From contig NZ_AP012273.1 in assembly GCF_000828615.1 (NCBI RefSeq), positions 1,736,001-1,800,000 on the forward strand: DNA of 64,000 nucleotides, written 5' to 3'. Made by a program: the position numbers and the translations under genes. This document shows, one piece after another, positions 17,971 through 27,333 of the stretch; position 1 is the stretch's first letter, and the number at the start of each line of letters is the position of its first letter. The notes under the pieces were generated by a model. It saw nothing but the letters and a program-made list of their open reading frames with translations, was not told the DNA's origin and searched no databases. Source of the stretch: Thiolapillus brandeum. GTDB taxonomy: Bacteria > Pseudomonadota > Gammaproteobacteria > Chromatiales > Chromatiaceae.

Positions 17971-19365
17971 TTAGAAGGGGAATCCGCCCGGCGGCATACC
18001 GCCACCCGGGGGCATGCCGCCTCCGGGAAATTTGCCCTTCATGCCGCGCATCATCTTCGCCAGGCCGCCGCCCTTCATTTTTTTCATCATTTTCTGCATC
18101 TGCAGAAACTGCTTCATCATCCTGTTGATATCCTGCACCTTGGTGCCTGAACCCTTGGCGATACGACGTTTCCGGGCGCCCTTGATGATATTGGGAAACT
18201 CCCGTTCCTGGGGCGTCATGGAATTGATGATGGCAACCAGCTTCCGGATCTCCTTGTCACCGGCCTGGGCCTTGACCGCATCCGGCACCTGCCCCATGCC
18301 GGGCAGCTTGTCCATCATGCTAGCCACGCCGCCCATGTTGGCCATCTGCTCCATCTGCTCCTTGAAGTCGGACAGGGTAAAGCCCTGGCCCTTGTGGATC
18401 TTCCTGGCCAGTTTGGCGGCTTTGTCCTTGTCCACCTTTTCGCTGATTTCCTCCACCAGGGAAACCACATCCCCCATGCCCAGGATGCGCGAAGCCACGC
18501 GGTCAGGATAGAAAGGCTCCAGCCCGGTACTCTTCTCCCCCACACCCAGGAACTTGATGGGCTTGCCGGTGATCTTGCGGATGGACAGGGCCGCACCACC
18601 CCGGGCATCACCATCCGCCTTGGTGAGAATCACCCCGGTCAATGGCAAGGCATCATTGAAGGCTCGCGCCGTGTTTGCCGCGTCCTGGCCGGTCATGGAG
18701 TCCACCACGAACAGGGTTTCCACGGGATTGACGATACGATGCAGATCCTTGATCTCGGCCATCATTTCATCGTCGATATGCAAACGGCCCGCAGTATCCA
18801 CGATGAGCACGTCCATGTGGGCTTTCCTAGCCGCCTTCAGCGCCGCCTTGGCAATGGCGGCGGGCTTCTGCCCGGGATCACTGGGGAAACACTCGACCCC
18901 CACCTCCTTCGCCAGGGTCTGCAACTGGTCGATGGCCGCCGGGCGATACACGTCGGTACTGACCACCATGACTTTTTTCTTTTCCTTCTCGCGCAGGAAC
19001 CGGGCCAGCTTGCCGGTACTGGTGGTCTTGCCCGAGCCCTGCAGACCGGCCATGAGAATCACCGCCGGAGGCTGGGCGCGCAGGTTCAGTGCCTCGTTGG
19101 CCTCCCCCATGACCTTGACCAGTTCGTCATTGACGATCTTGACCAGGAGCTGGCCGGGAGTCAGGCTCTTGAGGACTTCCTCGCCCAGGGCCTTTTCGCG
19201 CACCTCGTCCACGAACTCCTTGACTACGGGCAGGGCCACATCGGCCTCCAGCAAGGCCATACGCACCTCGCGCATGGTGTCCTTGATGTTGTCTTCGGTG
19301 ATACGCCCCTGTCCTTTCAGGTTTTGCACCACCCGGCCAAGGCGATCGGAAAGATTGTCGAACAT
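17971..19365 (-). CDS. ffh: Signal recognition particle protein Ffh
   Basis: 464 residues. The N domain is at 1-85. The GTPase G domain has GLQGSGKTT (about 107-115), the insertion-box region, DTAGR (G3) and TKADGDARGGA (G4/G5). A methionine-rich M domain (about 325-435) carries the RNA-binding GSGTKVQDINRMMKQF. The Gly/Pro/Met-rich tail (FPGGGMPPGGG) is longer than in E. coli. Ffh binds 4.5S RNA, whose gene is at 52.5 kb, and targets inner-membrane proteins through FtsY. The divergent CcsA-like gene next to it is the usual gammaproteobacterial order. Confidence 0.97.
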   Translation of the reverse strand: MFDNLSDRLGRVVQNLKGQGRITEDNIKDTMREVRMALLEADVALPVVKEFVDEVREKALGEEVLKSLTPGQLLVKIVNDELVKVMGEANEALNLRAQPPAVILMAGLQGSGKTTSTGKLARFLREKEKKKVMVVSTDVYRPAAIDQLQTLAKEVGVECFPSDPGQKPAAIAKAALKAARKAHMDVLIVDTAGRLHIDDEMMAEIKDLHRIVNPVETLFVVDSMTGQDAANTARAFNDALPLTGVILTKADGDARGGAALSIRKITGKPIKFLGVGEKSTGLEPFYPDRVASRILGMGDVVSLVEEISEKVDKDKAAKLARKIHKGQGFTLSDFKEQMEQMANMGGVASMMDKLPGMGQVPDAVKAQAGDKEIRKLVAIINSMTPQEREFPNIIKGARKRRIAKGSGTKVQDINRMMKQFLQMQKMMKKMKGGGLAKMMRGMKGKFPGGGMPPGGGMPPGGFPF

Positions 19366-19429
19366 GATGTTTCAGTCCAGCTTGAGTCTGTGATGGCGTC
19401 AATTATATCGGTTATGAGGGACTTTCGAT

Positions 19430-20269
19430 ATGCACAGCGATATGCCATTATTTCACCCCATGGCAAATACCCTTGTAATGATTCTGGCCGTCGCCCTGTA
19501 CCTCTTCAGTGGGGCAATCTTCAGCTTGCGCCTGTTTCGCGCCGGCGCCGGCACGCGCCCGGCAAAAAAACTCGGACTGATCCCGGGATTCTCGGCGCTG
19601 CTGCTGCACGGCTGGTTGCTCTATGAGAGCCTGCACACGCTGCAGGGGGTCAATTTCAGCTTCTTCAACGCCGTGTCTTTCGCTGCCTGGGTCATCGCCC
19701 TGCTCTACCTGCTGGCGGCCCTGAGCAAACCCGTGGAATCTCTGGGCGTGGTGCTGTTGCCCATTGCGGCCCTGACCCTGCTGCTGGATTATTTCTTTCC
19801 CGGAATACGCCTGCTGCCCCCGCATACGGACTGGGAATTGCGCGCACACGTGATCAGCTCCATTCTGGCCTACAGCGTGCTGGCCATGGCAGCGGTACAG
19901 GCGGTGCTACTGGCCATACAGGATCGGCATTTGCGCAAGCATCATCCCGGCGGCTTCATCCGCGCCCTGCCCCCCCTGCAAACCATGGAAGGGCTCATGT
20001 TCGAGATGATCCTCATCGGCTTTGTGCTCCTGACCATCGCTCTGATCAGCGGCTTCATCTTCCTCGACGACATGTTTGCCCAGCACTTGGTGCACAAGAC
20101 CCTACTGTCCATTTTCGCCTGGCTGTGTTTCGCCATACTGCTCTGGGGACGTTACCGCTTCGGCTGGCGGGGACGCACCGCCATTCGCTGGACACTCACC
20201 GGCTTCGTAGTGCTGGCCCTGGCCTATTTTGGCAGCAAGGCGGTAGTGGAGCTTATTCTGAAGCGCTGA
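19430..20269 (+). CDS. CcsA/YpjD-like cytochrome c assembly-type membrane protein
   Basis: 279 residues with about eight hydrophobic helices. The start at 19430 has GAGGG 9 bases upstream; ATGs at 19442 and 19460 are possible. It belongs to the CcmC/CcsA haem-handling superfamily that commonly sits divergent from ffh. DWELRAHVISSILAYSVL contains a conserved His, and HLVHKTLLSIFAW another. The true substrate of this ffh-linked branch has not been established, and a role in cytochrome c maturation is assumed from homology. It lies 64 bases from the ffh start with both promoters between. Confidence 0.88.
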   Translation: MHSDMPLFHPMANTLVMILAVALYLFSGAIFSLRLFRAGAGTRPAKKLGLIPGFSALLLHGWLLYESLHTLQGVNFSFFNAVSFAAWVIALLYLLAALSKPVESLGVVLLPIAALTLLLDYFFPGIRLLPPHTDWELRAHVISSILAYSVLAMAAVQAVLLAIQDRHLRKHHPGGFIRALPPLQTMEGLMFEMILIGFVLLTIALISGFIFLDDMFAQHLVHKTLLSIFAWLCFAILLWGRYRFGWRGRTAIRWTLTGFVVLALAYFGSKAVVELILKR

Positions 20270-20378
20270 GAATTCCAACGCTGATATGTGAATCGAGACA
20301 GGGGGCAGGCCAGCAAAGCCAAAATGGAATATTGAATGGGCTTCCCGGTTATCACCTCAAATATCGCAAACCCCGGGA

Positions 20379-20825
20379 TCAACTGATCTCTTCGATACTT
20401 TTGGAATCAGCAATATCGTCCTCTGGTTGACCATATCTTCGTGCTGAAAATGTCAAGACCAGAATGGAGAAACTCAACAGCAAAATAGCCATCGTAATAA
20501 TCATAAGCAGATACAGATGAAAATTATCCGAGACTTTCTGTACATCGATGACCAGATGCCGCGAAAGTGCTGTGATGGCAATGTAAATCAAAAATTGAAC
20601 CGGCAATCGGTGTGTCTTGAAATAGATGCCGACCATAGCGCCAAGCTCGAGATAGATGAACAACAGCAAAATATCTTTCAACTTGGCATGTCCACTCTGC
20701 ATAATATGAAGATATTCATAGATCGCCGACCAGACGATGGTTGCACCAATCACGAATAGCGCCAAGAAATGAAAAAGATCCACCATCAAATCGCCAAACT
20801 CTTGAATCTTTTGTTTATTGAGCAT
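20379..20825 (-). CDS. PsiE-like four-helix membrane protein
   Basis: 148 residues with four hydrophobic helices (about 13-33, 48-66, 73-90, 102-126) and the family-like stretches LFHFLALFVIGATIVW and FIYLELGAMVGIYFKTHRLP. It fits the phosphate-starvation-inducible PsiE family, whose function is unknown. The gene is clearly more AT-rich than its neighbours and stands alone at the edge of the 20.3-22.2 kb islet, which suggests a different origin. It converges with the CcsA-like gene. Confidence 0.8.
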   Translation of the reverse strand: MLNKQKIQEFGDLMVDLFHFLALFVIGATIVWSAIYEYLHIMQSGHAKLKDILLLFIYLELGAMVGIYFKTHRLPVQFLIYIAITALSRHLVIDVQKVSDNFHLYLLMIITMAILLLSFSILVLTFSARRYGQPEDDIADSKSIEEIS

Positions 20826-20995
20826 GCGTTGACCCCGATACTGATGTAGACCCTTTTATACAATATTGTCGATATTATTCCAATCTGTTGATCTACACCA
20901 TGATTTGCCGCGCTATCCCCGCTCGTAGTGGCGAATCCCCTCAGGTTGACACACAGGGCTTGATACGCGCCCTGTTTGAAGCACTGAGGGCAACA

Positions 20996-21016
20996 TATTT
21001 GGTCGCCGGGTTAATA
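20996..21016. repeat. Solo end of the family C inverted-repeat element
   Basis: TATTTGGTCGCCGGGTTAAT differs at one base from the right end of the element at 30.8-31.1 kb. No matching left end is found nearby, so it looks like a remnant. It lies in the 225-base gap 20826-21050, in which nothing else was recognised. Confidence 0.6.
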
Positions 21017-21050
21017 ATACTCGGTTTCCTCCAGTTATTAACGCAGCAAA

Positions 21051-21725
21051 TCAGCGGCGGCGAGTAGCGATGTCTGGCGCATTGACTTGTTGTGCATTTC
21101 TTACTATTGCTTCCGGCAAATCTACCGGACTTTTCACCATATCCGACGCTAATTCGTATTCTTCACTCCTGCCATACCCCCACTGAACGGCTATAGACGA
21201 CATACCCACTTCAGTAGCAGCAAGAAAATCAGTGTCTCTATCACCAATCATCACCATTGGTCTTTTTCCCAGAATCGAATCAGAAATAACATCTCGCAAA
21301 AGATCGGCCTTGGATCGATCCAAGTCGCACCCGTGTATCTGTGTAAAGTAATGCGAGATGCCAAAATACTTGAGTACACTAGCAGCAATATCTTGACGTT
21401 TAGTAGTAGCAATGCAAAGCAGCGATCCAGTATCCACTAACTCATCGAGAATATCCACAATTCCATCGTAGAGCCGGTTTTCTTTATATCCAATTGGAAT
21501 ATATCGTTCGCGATAAAGTTCGATTGCACGTGCAAGGTCAGCTTTGCTCTTTAACCCTGCCAATTCAGAAAAAGTAATATTTAGATGAGGACCGATGTAT
21601 TTCAATAGATCTGATTCCGGATACGTCGGATGGCCGAGTTCAGCCAAGGCATGATTGATACATCGAGTAATACCCTCAGCCGGATCACTAATCGTTCCAT
21701 CCAAGTCAAAAATTACGGTATTCAT
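21051..21725 (-). CDS. HAD-superfamily phosphatase (phosphoglycolate phosphatase-like)
   Basis: 224 residues from the ATG at 21725, where the family's opening MNTVIFDLDGTISD begins; the frame continues upstream into repeat DNA. The catalytic motifs are DLDGT (nucleophile Asp8, acid/base Asp10), TTK near residue 110, the Lys in DRSKADL and GDRDTDF. The small alpha-helical cap suggests subfamily IA (Gph/PpaX-like). Substrate unknown; phosphoglycolate would fit an autotroph, but that is speculation. It is AT-rich compared with its neighbours and flanked by repeat elements on both sides, suggesting transfer. Confidence 0.85.
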   Translation of the reverse strand: MNTVIFDLDGTISDPAEGITRCINHALAELGHPTYPESDLLKYIGPHLNITFSELAGLKSKADLARAIELYRERYIPIGYKENRLYDGIVDILDELVDTGSLLCIATTKRQDIAASVLKYFGISHYFTQIHGCDLDRSKADLLRDVISDSILGKRPMVMIGDRDTDFLAATEVGMSSIAVQWGYGRSEEYELASDMVKSPVDLPEAIVRNAQQVNAPDIATRRR

Positions 21726-21792
21726 ATTTTTGTTATGTACTATATTTGTATATTTCTGGTCAGAGTAACAACTCACCATCTGTGCACTGCTT

Positions 21793-21952
21793 AGGGAACC
21801 TCTGATCAAGTCTGGACGAAGTAGATTGTGAATCAGAATGACCAGATTCAAGGCGCAAATCGCACGTAATAGCTATTGCGCAGATTTGCAACACGGAAGC
21901 TGGGCATTCTGGGCGCAAGATACGAGTTCATGACTTAATCAGAGGTTCCTTA
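21793..21952. mobile_element. MITE-like element, family D (about 160 bp)
   Basis: Inverted ends GGAACCTCTGATCAAGTC (left) and GACTTAATCAGAGGTTCC (right) match at 17 of 18 positions. The interior has no open frame of note. The gap 21726-22297 holds this element and a family B repeat; between them (21953-22054) nothing was recognised. Confidence 0.75.
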
Positions 21953-22054
21953 GGCTTAGGTTCTCAATTTTTGTGGCCGGACTCTCCGAGCGATCAACCC
22001 CTCTCATATCTATATCCTTATTTTAGCCTGACCCCACATTTTACCGGATCTTTA

Positions 22055-22218
22055 ACAGGGTGTTGAAAAAGTCCATCCATGGACTTTTTCAACTCGGAAA
22101 GCCAAAAATGCGATTTTGTCTTTCTTCCATTTTCAATGACTTATGGCCATTGAAAATGGCCGCACTTCCCTGTGCGGCGATCAGGCCACCGAAAAACGGC
22201 GTTTTTCAGTAGCTGTTA
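22055..22218. repeat. Family B intergenic palindromic repeat, copy 1
   Basis: Starts with a hairpin GTTGAAAAAGTCC / GGACTTTTTCAAC, then CGGAAAGCCAAAAATGCGAT, TTTGTCTTTCTTCCA, and ends with GAAAAACGGCGTTTTTC plus CAGTAGCTGTTA. It aligns, reversed, with the copy at 49.2 kb, with about 55 extra bases before the last hairpin. It lies downstream of tsaB and could end its transcript. Confidence 0.7.
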
Positions 22219-22297
22219 AGCCTTTGCCAGTTGCGCCAGATAACAGATTACGGTTCGATTGAGACAGGGTTTGTTTTGGGTTGACAAACAATGCTGC

Positions 22298-22999
22298 TCA
22301 TCCTGCCAAGGGGGTCTTTTTTATGGGCTTGGCTGCTACATTGTCCCGAATATAGACAGGCAGGGCCTCTTCGGGCGGCAGGGTCTTTCCGGCGGCCAAT
22401 GCGGCCAGACCCAGGCTGGCCACGTCCCGGGCATGTACCCGCTGTTCAGGGAGAACCCGGGAGGGGGCTATTCCGGTGGCCTGTTCCAGGGCATCAGCAT
22501 AGGCGAACCAGCCGCTGCCCACGCCCCAGGCTTTTTCATCGTCTTCGGCGGTTACTGTATCCGCTGCGCCAACCTGTTCACCGGATGCCGATACGCGCAT
22601 AACGCCATCCCGGCATTCGCACCAGGCCCAGTACACTTCGTTCATCCTGGCATCCAGGGCGCTGAGTACCCGGGTCGCCCCCTGTTTGCGGAATGCCGCC
22701 TGGGCCAGGGCCGTGAGGGTGGATACCGGAACTACAGGAAGTCCCGCCCCCAGGGCCACGCCCTGAGCGACACCTGTGGCTATGCGAATGCCGGTGAAGG
22801 AACCGGGTCCCCGGCTGAAAGCCAGGGCATCGAGCTGTTGAACACTGAGCTGCGCTTCCGCCAGCAGGGATTCCATCATGGGGAGGATCAGTTCACTGTG
22901 CTGGCGAGGGGCGATTTGGAAGCGCCAGCGCATTTCATCATCCACACACAGCGCAACGGAACAGCTGTCTTCGGTGGTATCCAGGGCAAGGAGTTTCAT
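22298..22999 (-). CDS. tsaB: tRNA threonylcarbamoyladenosine biosynthesis protein TsaB
   Basis: 233 residues, ASKHA fold. The N-terminus MKLLALDTTEDSCSVAL and the segment FSRGPGSFTGIRIATGVAQG (about 62-81) are hallmarks. TsaB partners TsaD and TsaE to make the t6A modification at position 37 of ANN-decoding tRNAs. Length matches E. coli TsaB (231). A small uncharacterised gene lies 5 bases upstream on the same strand, so the two form an operon. Confidence 0.95.
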   Translation of the reverse strand: MKLLALDTTEDSCSVALCVDDEMRWRFQIAPRQHSELILPMMESLLAEAQLSVQQLDALAFSRGPGSFTGIRIATGVAQGVALGAGLPVVPVSTLTALAQAAFRKQGATRVLSALDARMNEVYWAWCECRDGVMRVSASGEQVGAADTVTAEDDEKAWGVGSGWFAYADALEQATGIAPSRVLPEQRVHARDVASLGLAALAAGKTLPPEEALPVYIRDNVAAKPIKKTPLAG

Positions 23000-23004
23000 G
23001 GGTT

Positions 23005-23235
23005 TCAGGCGGTGAGCTTGCGGGAGCGTTTCATGGCATCCTGCTCAGCAATGCGCAGGCGGCGTTCCAGTTCGATTTCCAGGGATTTGTAGACCTGTAT
23101 TTCCGCTCGCTGATAGACGGTCTCGGGTATCTGCCCGGCAAAGGTAATCAATGCGTCACAAAAGGCCAGATCCGCCTCCAATTCGGAGATCTTGGCCTTG
23201 AAGCGCGCGGGCAGAGGAATCTGTCTTGCTTCCAT
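23005..23235 (-). CDS. Small conserved-type protein upstream of tsaB, unknown function
   Basis: 76 residues, strongly charged and predicted mostly helical (FKAKISELEADLAFC, EIELERRLRIAEQDAMKR), without signal peptide or membrane segment. It ends 5 bases before the tsaB start on the same strand. I cannot name a family. Coupling with tsaB and the neighbours' codon use support a real gene. Confidence 0.65.
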   Translation of the reverse strand: MEARQIPLPARFKAKISELEADLAFCDALITFAGQIPETVYQRAEIQVYKSLEIELERRLRIAEQDAMKRSRKLTA

Positions 23236-23367
23236 AAGTTTTATTGGTGAAACCGCCAGGGCATCCGCATCAGTCTGATCCCATCATACCGCAGTCCGGC
23301 CACCCTTTTCATGCATGGAGCATGACCGGCGTCATTTTACCGACCGGTGGAGTTTCCTGCCGGAGAG

Positions 23368-24147
23368 TCAATGTCCAGCCATCTTTGCAAGGATGGCCTG
23401 AAGATGCCGGGGAATGTTCCGGGCGCCGCTGAAATCCGCCTTCCCACTGGCATTGACGAAACGGGAGTTGTGCAGGTCTGCTTCCCTGAAGCTGGCACCG
23501 TCCAGGTGTGCGCCATTCACCAGGGAATGGGTAATGGTGGCCTGATCAAAGTTGGCGCCTTCCAGGGAGCCCCCGGTGAGTACCGCATCATGAAAGAAGC
23601 TTCCCGTCACCTTGCTGTCGATGAGGACTACCCGCTGCATGAAACAACCCGTAAAACTGCTGTGGCTGAAATCCCCCTCCTCCATAATGATGTCCTTCAT
23701 ATAGGCCCCCTGAAAGTTGGCGCCCCGGGCCTTTACCTCGATGAGGTTGGCGCCAAACATATCCGCCCCTACAAACCGGCTGCCATCCAGGACACTGCCA
23801 TCGAAAACCGTATGGAAGAGCTCGGCTTCAAGAAAATCCGCCCCCAGAATTTGACAGTTGGTCAGGCTGGTCCATTTGAAATCGGCTTCCTTGAGACTGG
23901 CTCGGGAGAGATTGCAATCCGGCAGCCGGGCATTGGAAAAATCCACCCCATTCAGCAGCGCGCCACTGAGATCCAGTCCCTGAATGTGTTTTCCGGCAAA
24001 AGAACAGTGGCGAAGATCCGTGTTGGGTCGGGGATGCTCACAATCTCCCCTGGGAACATTGATAACAGGAATGGGGGCCGCGATTACTGCTGTGGGCACC
24101 CAGACAAGCACCAGCAGAAACAGGGGTAGTTTCCAGATCACAAACAC
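23368..24147 (-). CDS. Exported pentapeptide-repeat protein
   Basis: 259 residues with a signal peptide (about 1-24, ending TAVIAAPI). From residue about 45 to 245 it is made of A(D/N)LXX-type pentapeptides such as GVDFSNARL, EADFKWTSL, GADMFGANL and GASFREADL, which predict a right-handed quadrilateral beta-helix. An unusual N-terminal segment, CEHPRPNTDLRHCSF, has two Cys. The role is unknown. Export argues against a Qnr-like gyrase-protection role. Single gene; its promoter must lie in the gap shared with sucA. Confidence 0.88.
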   Translation of the reverse strand: MFVIWKLPLFLLVLVWVPTAVIAAPIPVINVPRGDCEHPRPNTDLRHCSFAGKHIQGLDLSGALLNGVDFSNARLPDCNLSRASLKEADFKWTSLTNCQILGADFLEAELFHTVFDGSVLDGSRFVGADMFGANLIEVKARGANFQGAYMKDIIMEEGDFSHSSFTGCFMQRVVLIDSKVTGSFFHDAVLTGGSLEGANFDQATITHSLVNGAHLDGASFREADLHNSRFVNASGKADFSGARNIPRHLQAILAKMAGH

Positions 24148-24474
24148 ACTCCTCCGGTTTTAATGGGCGTTTATGTATGCCAAATAAATAGAAAAGCAGG
24201 TCATTGATTCACCGGGCTTCGGCAGTATGGACACAGCCACGGAGCCTACAGGAAGGCACTCACAGCGTCCTGGACAAGCAACGACCCAAAAGCACAATCT
24301 TTTGACTCAACATGTTTTCACTTTTCCCCTGCCGGGTCAAATCCGGAGAAAATATCGGATATTCATATTAAATTGTGTTTTTCCTTGTTCTGCCAATATC
24401 TTGTGCTAGACTTTTGATAATGCTTTCAGCGGGATCCTTCCCACCCAAACCATAAATAGGGCAATCATCTTAAA
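24148..24474. promoter_or_regulatory. Divergent intergenic region of the pentapeptide gene and sucA
   Basis: 327 bases without a gene, AT-richer toward sucA. A weak candidate promoter for sucA is TTGTTC (24385-24390), a 16-base gap, and TAGACT (24407-24412). No riboswitch-like structure or clear operator was seen. No good Shine-Dalgarno sequence precedes the sucA ATG. Confidence 0.3.
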
Positions 24475-27333
24475 ATGTCTGAGCTGCTGCAACGCCTGAA
24501 AGACTCTTCGCCTTTCTATGATGGAAACGCGCCTTTTATCGAAAGTCTTTACGAGGCCTGGTTGCAGGATCCTTCCAGTGTCGCGGAAAACTGGCGCAGG
24601 CATTTTGAAAGCCTGCCCCAGGTGGATAGCTGGTCGGGTGAAGACATTTCCCACCAGAATATCGTTCAGGACTTTCGACGCATGGCCCGGGCAAAAACCG
24701 CAACTTCGGGCAGTTGTGATGAAACCCTGGCGGCTCAGGCCGCGGCCAAACAGGCGTCGGTTCTGCGCCTGATCAACGCCTACCGGGTGCGCGGGCATCA
24801 GCTGGCGGATCTTGATCCTCTACACCTGCGCGAACAACCGCGGCTGCCGGAACTCACCCTTCCCTATCATGGCCTCACGGATGAAGATCTGCAGCGATCC
24901 TTCAATACCGGCTCCCTGTTTGCCCCGGAACGCCTGCCTCTGAAAGAAATTCTCGATCTGGTAGAGAAGGTGTACACGGGCACCGTGGGTTCGGAATACA
25001 TGCACATCACCGACACGGTGGAAAAGCGCTGGATACAGCAACGCCTGGAAACCTATCGCACCCGGCCGGAACTGGATCCCGGCGACAAGCGCTGGATACT
25101 GCGCTTGCTTACCGCTGCCGAGGGACTGGAGAAATATCTGCACACCCGTTACGTGGGCCAGAAGCGTTTCTCCCTGGAAGGCGGCGAGTCTCTGATCCCC
25201 CTGCTGGACGAGCTCATCCAGCGCGCCGGCCGTGACGGCATCGAGGAAGCAGTCATCGGCATGGCTCACCGGGGCCGCCTGAATGTGCTCACCAATATCA
25301 TCGGCAAACCCCCGGCGGAGATCTACGACGAGTTCCAGGGCGCGCGCAAGGAACATGGCGTCATGACCTCCGGCGATGTGAAATATCACAAGGGTTTCTC
25401 CAGCAGCATCGAAACCCCGGGGGGGCTGATGCACGTGGTGCTGGGGTTCAATCCCTCCCACCTGGAGATCATAGGCCCGGTGATCGAAGGTTCGGTACGC
25501 GCCCGGCAGAAACGTTATGCGGATGAACAGGGCGAGAAAGTCCTGCCCATCGTGCTCCATGGCGATGCCGCCTTTGCGGGCCAGGGAGTGGTCATGGAGA
25601 CCCTCAACCTGTCCCAGACCCGGGGGTTCAGCACCGGTGGCACAGTGCATATCGTCATCAACAATCAGATCGGCTTCACCACCAGCGATCCTTTCGACAG
25701 CCGTTCCACCACCTATTGCAGTGACGTGGCCAAGATGGTCCAGGCACCCATTTTCCACGTCAATGGTGATGATCCGGAAGCGGTGATCTTCGTCACCCGG
25801 CTGGCCCTGGACTACCGCAATCACTTCCACAAGGACGTGGTCATCGACCTGGTGTGTTACCGCCGCCAGGGGCACAACGAGGCGGACGAACCTGCCGTCA
25901 CCCAGCCTCTCATGTACCAGAAGATCCGCATGCACCCCACCACCCGCACCCTGTACGCGGAACGCCTCCTGGCAGAGGGCGTCATCACCCTGGAACAGGC
26001 GGAGCATATGATCGAGCACTACCGCGCCGAGCTGGACAAGGGAGAAATCGTCAGCCGCCCGGTGTTGTGCGAAATCGACAACCCCTACCGGGTGGACTGG
26101 CATCAATATCAGCGTACTCACTGGGATGATCCCATCGACACCGGCGTCTCCCTGCAGGACATCCAGCGCCTGTACGAACGGCTGTTGAGCTTCCCCCCGC
26201 ATTTCAAACTCCATCCGCGGGTGGCGCGCATCATGGAAGACCGGGGACGCATGATGCGCGGTGAACAACTCAGCGACTGGGGCTTTGCCGAAAACCTGGC
26301 TTACGCCAGCCTGGTGGACAAGGGCCATGCCGTGCGCATGTCCGGCCAGGATTGCCGCCGGGGCACTTTCTTCCATCGCCATGCCATGATTGCCGACCAG
26401 GAGAGCGGCGAGCAATACGTTCCCCTGGCCCATCTCAATCCCGGCAAGGGGGACTTCGACATCATCGATTCCCTGCTCTCGGAAGAAGCCGTACTCGCCT
26501 TCGAATACGGCTATGCCACGGCGGAACCCGATACCCTGACCATCTGGGAAGCCCAGTTCGGTGACTTCGCCAATGGCGCCCAGGTGGTCATCGATCAGTT
26601 CATCGCTTCTGCCGGTGCCAAATGGGGCCTGCTTTGCGGCCTGGTCATGCTGTTGCCTCACGGCTATGAAGGCCAGGGGCCGGAACATTCATCCGCGCGC
26701 ATCGAGCGCTACATGCAGCTGTGTGCCGAACAGAACATCCAGGTGTGCATCCCCAGCACCCCGGCGCAGATGTTCCACCTGTTGCGCCGCCAGGCATTGC
26801 GCCCCTACCGGCGCCCCCTGGTGGCCATGACCCCCAAGAGCCTGCTGCGCCACCCCATGGCCACCTCTCCCCTGGATGCCTACACGGATGGCGGTTTTCA
26901 ACCGGTCATCGACGAGATCGACCCCCTGGACAGAGACAGAATCAGCCAGGTCATCATGTGCAGCGGCAAGATCTATTACGAGCTGCTGGAAGCCCGCCGC
27001 GCCCGGGGACTGGAACATATCGCTCTGGTGCGCATTGAGCAGCTCTACCCCTTTCCCCGGGCCGACTTTGATGCCATGGTGGCCGGTTATCCCAATGCCT
27101 GGAGTTTCGTCTGGTGCCAGGAAGAGCCCCAGAACCAGGGCGCCTGGGATCAGATCAAGCACCGCTTCTCACGCATCGTCAAAGGCGGCAAACAGGTGTT
27201 CTATGTTGGCCGCAGAGCGGCCGCTGCCCCGGCCACGGGCTATTATCCCGTGCATGTGGAAGAACAGAAGAAAATCATCGATGACGCCCTTGGCGGGCAT
27301 TTCGATCCGGAAATCAACCAGAGAATGATATGA
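24475..27333 (+). CDS. sucA: 2-oxoglutarate dehydrogenase E1 component
   Basis: 952 residues, full length (E. coli 933). It decarboxylates 2-oxoglutarate with thiamine diphosphate and passes the succinyl group to the E2 lipoyl arm. The N-terminal helper segment [16 protein letters not shown], the active-site HRGRLNVL, the ThDP/Mg motif [12 protein letters not shown]...[20 protein letters not shown], and the transketolase pyrimidine domain with [17 protein letters not shown] are all present. The catalytic set looks intact. It overlaps sucB by 4 bases. Its presence means this TCA cycle can run oxidatively, not only as the split form common in obligate autotrophs. Confidence 0.97.
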   Translation: MSELLQRLKDSSPFYDGNAPFIESLYEAWLQDPSSVAENWRRHFESLPQVDSWSGEDISHQNIVQDFRRMARAKTATSGSCDETLAAQAAAKQASVLRLINAYRVRGHQLADLDPLHLREQPRLPELTLPYHGLTDEDLQRSFNTGSLFAPERLPLKEILDLVEKVYTGTVGSEYMHITDTVEKRWIQQRLETYRTRPELDPGDKRWILRLLTAAEGLEKYLHTRYVGQKRFSLEGGESLIPLLDELIQRAGRDGIEEAVIGMAHRGRLNVLTNIIGKPPAEIYDEFQGARKEHGVMTSGDVKYHKGFSSSIETPGGLMHVVLGFNPSHLEIIGPVIEGSVRARQKRYADEQGEKVLPIVLHGDAAFAGQGVVMETLNLSQTRGFSTGGTVHIVINNQIGFTTSDPFDSRSTTYCSDVAKMVQAPIFHVNGDDPEAVIFVTRLALDYRNHFHKDVVIDLVCYRRQGHNEADEPAVTQPLMYQKIRMHPTTRTLYAERLLAEGVITLEQAEHMIEHYRAELDKGEIVSRPVLCEIDNPYRVDWHQYQRTHWDDPIDTGVSLQDIQRLYERLLSFPPHFKLHPRVARIMEDRGRMMRGEQLSDWGFAENLAYASLVDKGHAVRMSGQDCRRGTFFHRHAMIADQESGEQYVPLAHLNPGKGDFDIIDSLLSEEAVLAFEYGYATAEPDTLTIWEAQFGDFANGAQVVIDQFIASAGAKWGLLCGLVMLLPHGYEGQGPEHSSARIERYMQLCAEQNIQVCIPSTPAQMFHLLRRQALRPYRRPLVAMTPKSLLRHPMATSPLDAYTDGGFQPVIDEIDPLDRDRISQVIMCSGKIYYELLEARRARGLEHIALVRIEQLYPFPRADFDAMVAGYPNAWSFVWCQEEPQNQGAWDQIKHRFSRIVKGGKQVFYVGRRAAAAPATGYYPVHVEEQKKIIDDALGGHFDPEINQRMI

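Noticed and set aside
24820-26688. A 622-codon frame opposite sucA, and similar long frames opposite the sulfotransferase, fumarase, purK and the EamA gene
   Set aside because: All are shadows of well-supported genes on the other strand, without ribosome sites or recognisable domains.
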